64,000 nt of DNA. Source: Artemisia argyi (Eukaryota; Streptophyta; Magnoliopsida; Asterales; Asteraceae). The notes under the pieces were generated by a model. The model ran no database searches. It worked only from the letters and a program-made list of their open reading frames with translations, and was not told where the DNA came from. Location: NCBI GenBank assembly GCA_030686995.1, contig CM060697.1, positions 39,171,459 through 39,235,458 on the forward strand. The letters are read 5' to 3'. This document shows positions 23,201 to 31,940 of the stretch, piece after piece (the first letter of the stretch is position 1; each line of letters opens with the position of its first letter). A program made the translations under genes and the position numbers.

Positions 23201-23955
23201 GTCTGAAAGGTTTGATCCTTAGTCACCAAAAAGAATGTCCAACTAAATCTACTAAAAGCATTAGTGATCACCAAACAGAAGTACTTATGGTCAATACTCC
23301 TGATGGATGTTGGACCAAAAAGATCCATATGAAGCAGCTGCAAAGGTTCTGAGATTGTGCTCACAACAGTAATAGCCTTATAAGAAGATTTGTGTTGCTT
23401 TCCTTTGTTACATGCAACACAGTTGTGCTCATTGGTGAATATTTTGGAAGGGAGTCCATGAACAAGTCCATCTTTAGCAAGCTTGTTAATTACTTTGAAG
23501 TTAATATGTGCCATCCTTTTGTGCCATTTTGAAGATTCATCCAAGGATGCTTTAGCCACCAAGCATGCTAGATCACCTTCTGGCTTGACATGATTCAAGT
23601 TGAATGTGTAAAGATTATGATTTCTTGGAACCTTTAGCAATACATGACTTTCATCAGGTATTTTGAAGTCAGGTGAAAGAATGAGACAGTCCTCATAAGT
23701 GAAAAGTACATGAATCTTTTTGTCACAGATTTGAGAAACTGAGAACAAATTGAAACCTTCTAGTTCATTCACATAGTAGACATTCTCAAAATCTACCTTT
23801 GGAGTTATGATGGTTCCTTTTCCAGTGATTCTTCCTATTCCATTTCGAAATCTCACTATGCCTCCATTAAAAGGCACAAAATTATGTAGCTTCTCCTGAT
23901 TCCCAAACATGCTTCTTGAACAACCACTGTCTACAATACCTAAGTCTTTATTCAA
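20293..23955 (-). pseudogene. pol: Copia polyprotein: protease, integrase, reverse transcriptase, RNase H (one stop)
   Basis: One continuous frame, interrupted only by TAG at 21724-21726 in the NQDV-VLVDLP linker, where a tryptophan (TGG) is usual. The protease active site DSGCS is at residues 8-12. The integrase zinc-binding HHCC has WHKRMAHI and CVACNKGKQ. The DDE core is marked by LHMDLFGPTS, RCDNGTEF and QNGVAERNNRTL. A long acidic linker precedes RT, which has KARLVAQGFRQEEGIDY, YQMDVKSAFLYG and the catalytic YVDDI. RNase H has YSDSDYAG, SSTEAEYVAA and YIDNQST, and ends at 20293. A splice-acceptor-like TTGTTGTTGTAG stands just upstream of the protease frame. Confidence 0.92.
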
Positions 23956-24013
23956 AAGAGGATGTCCCTACAACAACAAAAAATTATACAACAATATAAG
24001 TACATTAATAGAC

Positions 24014-24500
24014 TCAAGTCATGAAAGACTTGAGTCTGCTTTGTGGATCGTTATTATGAAGCCATGTAGATGAGTTTGATCCACCATTGATCCTGGAACC
24101 CCTGTATACATATGGTTTATTAAATTTCCAAGAACAATCTGCTGAGGACTTTACAGCAGAATCCCAATTAGCCCTTCCCAAAAACATTGGGTCATAATAT
24201 CCAGGCCAATAACCATTTTGAAAATAAGTTTGATTAAATCCAGAAAATGGTGTAGAAATATATCTATTCCTATCAGCATATCTACCAGCAAAAACAGATC
24301 TACCAGCAGAAACATGCCTTTCAGCAGAAACAGAGTTGTTTCTGCTAGTGGTGTGTGGTGCATGTGGAACACAAGAGGGTTTGGTATAAGCATTGGTCCA
24401 CATTTGTCTAGGTCTATTATTAGCAGCAGAAACACCCATCCTCTTTTCATGAAAATCACAATCCTTAATAAAATGCAATTTACTACCACAAACAAAACAC
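24014..24500 (-). pseudogene. Gag C-terminal segment with second zinc knuckle
   Basis: Frame different from the main gag. It begins with a CX2CX4HX4C knuckle (CFVCGSKLHFIKDC, about 24459-24500) and continues with an Asn/Ser-rich linker containing SAERHVSAGRSVFAGR and WDSAVKSSADCSWKF. It joins toward the protease frame. Two knuckles in gag fit the Sirevirus type. The frame relation to gag and pol suggests indels or an intron. Confidence 0.7.
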
Positions 24501-24656
24501 TTCTTCTTTCAAGAAGATTTATTAAAACTAGAAGATGTCTTATTAAACACAAAATTATTCAAACAACCACCAGAAATAGAATTGTTTGTAATGACTGAAA
24601 GGAATTGTTTTTAAAAGAAGTAAATAACAAGTCTTCAGAAGAGGCTGTCTTTGAAA

Positions 24657-26870
24657 TCACTTCATCAGCAGCAACTTCAGAGTCCACAGACTTGTAAGAT
24701 TACTTGACAGATGGCTTGGATGAGGACTTGGGTGAGTCTGACTTGGTCTTGGACTCACAGCTGGCATAACTAGAGGTCTATGAGGTTTTGTCCCTGAAAG
24801 AACAAGAGACACATTCATTAGAATCATCACTAGAGATACTTCTAGAGTCAGGGGAGTCATTGATCCTAATGCCAGTTTGAGTCTGTGATTCAGATAAGTC
24901 CAAATTATAGGATTGGGAGAGTCAGATTTATTAGTTTTACAAGTAAGGTTTGGCAAGTCATCAGAATTTTTGCCATACAGATGGTGTGAACCATCAAAGT
25001 CAGAGGTTTTGGAGGTAGGCATGAATTCACCTCTAATTGGTCCTGGTACAACATGCATCTCACCTTCCTTTAAGAATTTTACAAGTGTAGAGTTATTTTT
25101 ACTTTTCTTATCTAAATGATGGTTTGCCTCTACACCTACATACTTCTGAAAACCTAAACCAAGCTCATATGTTACAGACTGACTACTATAGAGAAAACTA
25201 GCTAACTTACCACCTGAAATTAGCCATTCTTTATGCCTAGTAACTTCCTTATCCAACTTATCTTGCAAAACATCTTTCTCAGACTCAATTATAGCTTTTT
25301 CTTTTTCAGTAAATTTTAACTCATTGGTAGTTACCTTTAAATCTCTTTTTAATACTCTTATCTTTTCCTCATAAACTAACTGATTTTGTTGAAACCACAC
25401 TTTCTGTTTTTCTAAAGTTTTCATAGCTTCTTTATAAGCTTGAGCTTCAATAAAGCTAGTATTATATTTTGGTTTTATCTCATCATAAGCTGCTTTAAGA
25501 GTATTATATCTAATGTCACACCCAAAAACACAATTAGTTACCTGAGGAGATATTCCCATGAAGGCAAAGTCAGCATCACAGCTAGCCACGCAGGAGATTT
25601 GTTGAGGAGAACTGCTTGTTGCATCTTCAGATCCATGCTCATTCCAATCAACACAAGCATTTACAGCAGTGACCAAAGCCTTTGATTCTCCAGCCTCCAC
25701 CTCCTTCTTCCTGTAAGCAGAATATCTGGTACTATCTTCACTCTTCTTGGTCTTGCATTCTCTTGCAAAATGGTCAATCTCTCCACATGCATAGCACTTC
25801 ACTTTTCTTCTGTCAAAACGAGCTGCATCTCTTCCATTAACTTGGAGCTTTCTGCCAACCTTTTGCTCAAATCTTCTGACTTTAAGAGACAGCATTGCCA
25901 TTTGCCACTTTAAGTCCATCTCTTCCATTGCAAGTTCATCAATTTGCTCAAAGTCCTCATAAGCTATTTGTTGCTGTTGATCAACTTCAGCAACGAATGA
26001 GTGAAGTACATCTTCCATCACATTGCTAACCTTTGGATGATTCTTTGGACTAGCATTTGTGAAAGACAATGTTGTAGTGCAAGGACTTGGACTGGGAGAG
26101 TGTGGCATATAGTTTGAATTAGTGCTGATGAATGCAGAGTTTGAAGGAGGTGCTGCATAAGTGGAGTGACCCTTGATGTCAAGTTCCAAGGCTCTGAGCT
26201 TGTTGTACAAGTCATCAAACGAGAGATAATCCAAGCCTCCTTTGGTTTTCAAAGATATGCTGACCTGAGACCATGAGGGAGGTAAGGCTCTGAGAAACCT
26301 GGAGTTAACCTCCTCTTTGTCAGGTCTGGCTAGAAGTTGATTCAAATGACTTAGAATCTTCTGAAACCGATCATAGCCTTTGTGAATGCCTTCCTCTTCA
26401 GTAATTCTGAATTCCTGAAATTCTTGCTTCAACATAAACTTTCTCATCCTTTTAGATTCTTCATTGCCCCCGAATCTAGTTTTGATTGCCATCCAGAGTT
26501 CTTTGGGATCAGTCAGGTGATGAAAATCTCCCATGTGATCATCAGGAATTGCTTGAAGCAGAATAGTTCTTGCTTTGTTCTCTCTTTGTACAACAAGGAT
26601 CTCTTCAGCAGATGTTGGAGGCAAAGTAGTCATATTACCCTGTGAATCTTTTCCTTGCTTCCTAGGACTGCACCCAGTTAATACCACATTCCATAGGTTG
26701 AAATCGACACTGGCAATCCAGTTCTGCATCTTCATGGCCCAAGTCTCATACTCATCCTTCCTGAGATAGGGAAACTTGGCGTTGCTGTTGGAGAAGGCAA
26801 CCTGTTGGAGTTGTTGAGTGAGGGCGTTGGTGTTTGTAATAGTGACATCAGTAGCATATCCATCAACCAT
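24657..26870 (-). pseudogene. gag: Copia gag (capsid and nucleocapsid)
   Basis: Start MVDGYATDVTITNTNAL at 26870. The capsid part has FPYLRKDEYETWAMKMQNWI (about residues 34-53), ELWMAIKTRFGGNEESKRM and RFLRALPPSWSQVSISLKTK. The first zinc knuckle CYACGEIDHFAREC is near residue 357. A long coiled-coil-prone region follows (residues 480-570). A frame change near 24900 sends the last ~75 codons out of register: the other frame carries the expected acidic Ser-rich NDSPDSRSISSDDSNE stretch. Function: packages element RNA in virus-like particles. Confidence 0.85.
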
Positions 26871-26926
26871 TGTTACTGAGTGGAAAAGGTATTTGAGTGT
26901 GAGTTAGATTACATAGATTATCTTGT

Positions 26927-26939
26927 GGCTCTGATACCA
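26927..26939 (-). promoter_or_regulatory. Primer-binding site (initiator Met-tRNA type)
   Basis: The - strand reads TGGTATCAGAGCC two bases inside the 5' LTR end, complementary to the 3' end of plant initiator Met-tRNA. Confidence 0.9.
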
Positions 26940-26941
26940 CT

Positions 26942-27376
26942 TGTAGGATCTACACTTGATAGATCTCTAGCCAATAGATCGTTAGTCTACTAATGTAATC
27001 ACTAGCAAACTAAATAGACAATCTCTGTTAGCTTATACTTATTGCGGAATATAAATATAAACTTGTATGCTAAACTTTTATCCTCTATGGATCGATATTA
27101 TTCACTAATAATTGTTTTGAAACTCGTACATAATACAATATCCTTGGGTTCCTTATATACTAGTGGAAACCCTAAATTCTTCTACAATAAACGTATAAAC
27201 ATAATACTCTAGAAAATATTCTACATATCTTATCTATAAATAACTAACTTCTATCTACGGATTAACTATATCCGTAGTAACACTATTCTTCAGCAGAAAC
27301 CAGTATATGCTTCCGCAGAAACCTGTCAGCAGAATCTTCAGCAGTATCTAAATACTAACTTCACTAATTCCTTACA
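26942..27376 (-). repeat. 5' LTR of the copia element (435 bp)
   Basis: Matches 13854-14305 over its full length, TG...CA ends. It contains the intact TTTCTGCTGAAG motif (TCAGCAGAAAC on +, 27290-27300) that is altered in the partner LTR. Confidence 0.93.
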
Positions 27377-28030
27377 GCTTTCCACATGTCAAAAAAGAAG
27401 GCATTGTGATTAAAGGACCGGCTCCCTGGAACTATTATCAGAATGTAGTCACTTCGAGTTATGAGTATGCACCTCTGGTTATTGATGTTAAATAAAGTTT
27501 CATTTGTATGTTGTTCTAATGTTGTTAATCTTGAATATATGTAAATTAACAAGCTGACTATTTATTCAATCTTTAAGTTCAAGAAATGGCTCTAAATATG
27601 AGAACAGGACCATTAAGCTTATGATGATATTTTTGAAAGATTATAACACGATTCACTTTTACTAAATTAATAGATTCTTATGTTTGGTGGGATTGGGAAA
27701 GATAGGAGAAGGATATTGATTGGATGGCACTCCAAGGAATTAACTTTCCTCTTGCATTTACCGATCAAGAAAGCATCTGGCAGAAAGTTTTTATGGTGAA
27801 TTAAAAGTATTTCTTATAACGTTTGTTACTACAGTCGTTTTAATAATCACCATCACTATTATCTTAGGCTTTATGAAGGCAGATTATGACATATTTATAT
27901 TATCAAATTGTGCAAAGTATTTATGAAATATTTCTGTTTCATCGCAGGATTTTAAAATTATTGCCCAAAATTTGAACAAATTTTTTGGTGCACCAGCTTT
28001 TCTTGCATGGGCTCGGATGGAAACTTACAA
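27377..28030 (+). pseudogene. Alpha-N-acetylglucosaminidase gene fragment, 3' continuation
   Basis: Resumes the exon cut by the copia element: PHVKKEGIVIKGPAPWNYYQ then NVVTSSYEY, with the donor lost (GT to GC near 27468). The next exon, about 27679-27795, reads VWWDWER, a TAG, then [18 protein letters not shown] and ESIWQKVF. The next, 27948-28026, reads LNKFFGAPAFLAWARME after acceptor CGCAG. The homology stops there, before the two catalytic glutamates of the family. Two nonsense codons and a lost donor show it was never a working gene here. Confidence 0.85.
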
Positions 28031-28125
28031 GTGTGAGTGAATATTACTGATCAATATTTCTTTGATTTATTCAATTTTTATGGAGGCTAAGTTTCGTTTG
28101 CTTAAATTTTTGTAAATTTATGCAG

Positions 28126-28208
28126 GAAAAATTGTGAATATCAGAAAGTTAGATGAAGTTACAAGCTCCATCAATGCGTGTTATATGGAGCGTGGCCTTT
28201 TTGGCTTG
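28126..28208 (+). pseudogene. Single exon of OEP80 (Omp85-type outer envelope protein)
   Basis: After acceptor ATGCAG the exon reads [20 protein letters not shown] then ERGLFGL and ends at a GT donor. This matches the POTRA region of the chloroplast outer-envelope Omp85 protein OEP80, where 'NIRRLDEVINSINGWYMERG' is typical. No other OEP80 exon lies nearby. Both splice borders are kept, so genomic DNA, not mRNA, was copied. Confidence 0.7.
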
Positions 28209-28289
28209 GTTAGCATTTGATTTTGTTGCCATTTGTTATTTCCGTGATGTAACCGTTTGTTTTTTCCATCATTGCATCGTTCATTTGAC

Positions 28290-28500
28290 TGTAGGATGAA
28301 GAAGGATGCACAGTAAATATAGGACACGTTGAGATTGCTATGGCTCATTTAAAGTGGACTACGTGCTTTTGATATTGGAATCAGTACCGCTTTTCTGCAC
28401 AAGTAAAGCAAAACTTAGGTAATGTTTGTGGTAAGTACTATAATAAACTAACCAAGGTTGTTTTTTTGGTATTGGAATCAGTACCGCTTTTCTGCATGGC
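28290..28500. repeat. Direct duplication of a 30-bp exon-like phrase with unassigned exon
   Basis: TATTGGAATCAGTACCGCTT (followed by TTCTGCA) occurs near 28373 and again near 28471, about 98 bp apart. The first follows an open piece DEEGCTVNIGHVEIAMAHLK (from about 28296), which I cannot assign. Confidence 0.7.
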
Positions 28501-28591
28501 TAATTTATCTTATGCTAGTGAAACCATGTACTTTTTGAGAAAGCTAAAGAAGATGCATAAGAGCAATGGTCAGATGCTTGGTATTTATGAG
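28501..28591 (+). pseudogene. Single exon of ribosomal protein eL20 (L18a)
   Basis: Reads YFLRKLKKMHKSNGQMLGIY followed by E|GTAAAG. Plant L18a has YFLRKLKKVKKSNGQ at this place and an exon border after the same glutamate. The upstream part (MANLSYASETM) does not match. Isolated exon. Confidence 0.7.
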
Positions 28592-28658
28592 GTAAAGCAT
28601 GTATTTAAGACTTTTGATTATATTATATATATTTGAAAGCATTCTCAATTAAATAGAA

Positions 28659-28801
28659 TGGAAAACATGATAAACAAAATCCATGGGATGAAATAGAGAA
28701 GTCAATCTTTGGAAGATTGACAATTTCGAGCCTAAAGATAATCTAAGCGGTTTGCTGCCATGAAGAAAAGCTCTTTTTCAACACTAATCCCTGCATATAG
28801 A
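28659..28801 (+). pseudogene. Exon of KRR1 (small-subunit processome component)
   Basis: Reads GKHDKQNPWDEIEK, a frame change, then NLWKIDNFEPKDNLSGLLP, a TGA, and KSSFSTLIPAYR ending at AGAG|GTAATCC. KRR1 proteins begin with a similar KHDKPKPWD...W/NFDP...SSFSTLFPQYRE block. A frameshift and a stop make it non-functional. Identification is from recall of the family's N-terminus. Confidence 0.6.
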
Positions 28802-29210
28802 GGTAATCCACACTTTTATTACTTTTCCCTCTTCAGAGTGGTTTACAAAAATACCGTGTCTCAACAAGTTTTTACTATATTTTCATGATTTCATGGTTTA
28901 CAGGACTGTAAAGACAATCGTGCGTCTGGTGGTGCTGGTATTGTGGCTCAACGCTTCTGTTCGTTGGTTTATATGATTGGCTCGAGCTCGAAACAATAGG
29001 GACTGCAATTCGAGCTCTGAAGATCTAAGGATGAGGAGTTCATTATTGCACATCTAACCATCATAAGGTGATAATATCAGGCCCCCTTTACGCTTATAAA
29101 ATAAGAAATAAAGATATTCTTACTAACAAGTTGTGTGTTTATGAGATAGCCCTTATCTGTTGTCATAACTGTGTAAACTGATATTATGAGCTACAGTAAC
29201 CTGTCACGTT
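28802..29210. other. Unassigned part of the gene-fragment cluster
   Basis: An open piece near 28906-28990 (CKDNRASGGAGIVAQRF) follows an ACAG acceptor but is not recognised. Confidence 0.35.
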
Positions 29211-29213
29211 ATA

Positions 29214-29385
29214 CAGAGAATGTAACTTCCCAAGACTTCGACGTTTAGTGGTTCGTCGTTGCTTAAAACTCAAAAGTTTTCCCTCGTATAAAGGAAAGAT
29301 TTGGCCACTGGAGGTTATTGAGCTAAGTTGGTACAATAGCTATGCACTGGAATCTACACTATAAATAATAAAGAGCAACATAGCG
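29214..29385 (+). pseudogene. C-terminal tail of an NLR (NB-LRR) resistance-type gene
   Basis: Reads NFPRLRRLVVRRCLKLKSFP then KIWPLEVIELSWYNSYALES, then a stop. This is the closing leucine-rich repeat and tail seen in coiled-coil NLRs (FP-L--LVL--C--L--IP---G-I--LE-IEL--C----V-SA). No NB-ARC domain is present, so only the tail was copied. Confidence 0.6.
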
Positions 29386-29430
29386 TAGACGATGATTTCT
29401 TGAATGTCTATAGTCTATACCGACCGCAAG

Positions 29431-29952
29431 GTTGTGAAAATCGCTAGACGCTAGTGAGGCGGTCGGGTAGGGCCTAGCGATTAATCGGTTAGGCGGGGAT
29501 TAATCAGGGATTAATCGGATTGAAATTTTTATGCACAAAATTATAATTTTAGATATTACATTATATTATATGTATAAGATAAGCATAATGTATCAAAGTT
29601 CGAATATTTCAAGTGTTCAAATATAAACATAATACATAATTCTTTAATGTTCAAAGTCAAACATATATATTACTCAGTTTGTTGACCATTTTTAAACGAT
29701 CTTTGACTGATTTTGTCAGATTAATCGGTTTGTTGACCAATTTTTAAGCGATTTTGTTGACCTATTTTTAAGCGATTTTGTCCGATTAATCAAATTAGAC
29801 CGATTTTGTCTGATTAATCGGTTTGTTGACCGATTTTTATGCGATCTTTGATCAAAGCGATTAAATAGGCCGATTATGATAAATCAAGGCGCTTAGTGAG
29901 CGATCAGCGATTATGTGGGGATTAATCGGCCGCCTGGGCCGATTTTTACAAC
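29431..29952. mobile_element. MITE with GTTGT(G/A)AAAATCG termini
   Basis: The left end GTTGTGAAAATCGCTAGACG and the reverse complement of the right end (GTTGTAAAAATCGGCCCAGG) form imperfect terminal repeats, followed in both arms by GGCGG and GATTAATC. The core has repeated GATTAATCGGTTTGTTGACC units. No clear target duplication. Confidence 0.7.
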
Positions 29953-30599
29953 AAAGCCGACCAGTAACATCACACTGGTAAGTTTTTGCGAGCCTGTGTA
30001 TAAGTGCTATAAAATTCAGTAGATAACTTGCAAACTGTTTAATCTTTATGCTGAAATAAAAGATGCTTATGGCGAGATATAAAAGATACTTAAACCGCAT
30101 AGGCCATTTAAATTAGTCATGTACTAAAAATTAATAATAAGCACTTTAATTTATTGTGCTGAAAATTCATTAGCTCAAGCCCTAAGTTGTTGTCTAGCCA
30201 CAATTCACTTAGGGCAGAAAGTGAGACAGCACATTAATACAGTTGCAAGGTCTCATTTGGATCACGTGCCATTTTTTTAGAACACGAAGTCAATAAATCA
30301 CAGTTTACAAAATTTAGAAGTGATGCACTAAAATCCTTACCCTTGCTGTCAATTTTTAGTCTAAAAAGTTTATAAGACGTCTTTCCGGCTCCGATTAAGT
30401 TTGCAAAACAAGTCTAGCTTTTATTGAGTTATTCAAGCTCGAGCTTACTAGAGTTTGGCTACATATTATATCAGGATTTTCAAGACCCTTAACGTAACCT
30501 ATTCTACACCACAGGAGCACATCCCGGTGATGATAAAATTCATGAAACCTGTTAAGGATTTTGATTGATTGATCTGTTTGATTAATTTATGCAATCATG
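29953..30599. other. No gene seen
   Basis: AT-rich sequence between a MITE and a LINE remnant; no ORF with coding character. Confidence 0.5.
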
Positions 30600-31315
30600 T
30601 TTTCGAATCTTGTTTATTGTAGATTCGATTGGAGGTGCGACTTGTTTCAGCCGCTGTTATTATCAAGACCCTTACTGTTGTTAGGGTTTCATGCGTATTA
30701 GCCCTAAATCATTATGATTTAGGGTTTTGATCGTTTGTTTTTCCCTAGATCTATTGGATCGACTGGATTTGTTCGTGAGTTGCTGGAGGGGTGATGTCTG
30801 ATCATGCATACTCGAGGCCCTGGTTGGTCTTGTGCATCTGTTTGGATGTATAGAATGCATATTACAAATCTCCTACACTATTGAATCTTTGTTAGTCTTT
30901 ATGGAAGTTAGCCGCCAAGGCTATTTGGAATTGGCTTCAATGTCAGATTTCAAACTCAAGTGAACTGAAGCAATTTTTTGGCCTATTCATACCAGCTATG
31001 GGGATGGAGTGGCTATTCGGTTGGTGAGTTCCTGACCTGCTATTGGCTGTCTAGAAAGTTGGTTACTGTTTATTTCTTTGTTAGTACTAAGAATGGTTGT
31101 GTCATTCTTTATTAGTGGTTTGGTTAGTAGCTTGTTGTAAGCTTTAGCATGAGTTTGGTTTTTCATTCTCATGTTGTTTGGTTTGTTGCAATACGGTGCA
31201 CTCTTATTGCCCATGTAACGGGTTGGGTGATAAGATTTTACCTACATCTTTTGTACTTCAACGATTTTTGGTGTAATACATTTAACGGGGAAACTATTTA
31301 ACCAAAAAAAAAAAA
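30600..31315 (+). mobile_element. LINE remnant with 3' tail and poly-A
   Basis: It ends GTGTAATACATTTAACGGGG, then AACTATTTAACC and twelve A residues, the same tail type as the LINEs at 4617, 11376 and 59656. Upstream, 'cccatgtaacgggttgg' matches the 3' UTR of the 59656 copy. Leader-like 'ttagggttt' phrases near 30670-30730 suggest that the 5' leader and 3' region are joined with the coding part missing. It ends 626 bp before the GIF1 start codon. Confidence 0.6.
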
Positions 31316-31577
31316 TGCAATAAAAATGATCTTAAAAATCTTAACAAAAAACTATCAACTAGTATCAAGTATCAAGTATCAACCAAACACAGATCACACT
31401 CTATTTCTGTACACTTAACATACATCACTTCTAAACGAATAATACACACAAGTACCCACTTGAAATTCAAAAAAAAGATGCTACAAAAAATGTTTTCCAA
31501 AGTTTCCCTTAAGAACCCTAATGTGAAAATATTGATTCCTCTCTCTCATCCCACCATCACCACTACCAAAGTCCAGC

Positions 31578-31584
31578 TATATAG
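31578..31584 (+). promoter_or_regulatory. Probable GIF1 TATA box
   Basis: GCTATATAGCC, 357 bp before the ATG. The leader that would follow is A/C/T-rich with a purine tract (about 31755-31785), as in long plant 5' UTRs. Confidence 0.5.
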
Positions 31585-31940
31585 CCAAAGAGTGTAGTAC
31601 ACTGAGAAAAGCCTGTTGCTTTTTTGTTTTCTTTGATCAATCTTCTGCTACCATCCATTCATCCATTATCACCCTTTAATGTATCTGTGTAGGGTTTTCA
31701 ACAAGAACCACCTCATTTAATCTTGTCAAAATTCACCAAAAGATAGCTAGCAAAAAAAAGAAAAAAAAAAAGAAAAGAAAAAAGGTTCTTGTGGAGCCCT
31801 ATTCATTTCGCACCTTTGCACTTTGCAGTATACTCTTCTCTTCTTTTTCAGTATTCTAGAGTGAGATAGACACGTACTTTTGTATACATGTAGAGAGAGA
31901 AAAATAGGAGTATAAAAATATCATAGAACAAATATATATA

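Larger units (their letters stand above)
13854..27376 (-). mobile_element. 13.5-kb Sirevirus-like Ty1/copia retrotransposon, nearly complete
   Basis: Order on the - strand: 5' LTR, Met-tRNA PBS, gag, protease-integrase-RT-RNase H, a gap with an antisense ORF, a long extra ORF, repeats, PPT, 3' LTR. The PR-INT-RT-RH order and the YVDDI motif make it copia. Its size, double zinc-knuckle gag and additional ORF after RNase H point to the Sirevirus lineage (inference from known family traits). A 5-bp target duplication GCTTT lies at 13849-13853 and 27377-27381, inside the alpha-N-acetylglucosaminidase exon. LTRs of 452 and 435 bp differ by about a dozen substitutions by eye plus a 17-bp indel, so it is fairly young, yet each long ORF has at least one break. 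Confidence 0.9.

Noticed and set aside
13854..27376. Fully autonomous, currently mobile copia element
   Set aside because: pol has a nonsense codon at 21724, gag a frameshift near 24900, and the extra ORF several breaks; it could move only in trans.
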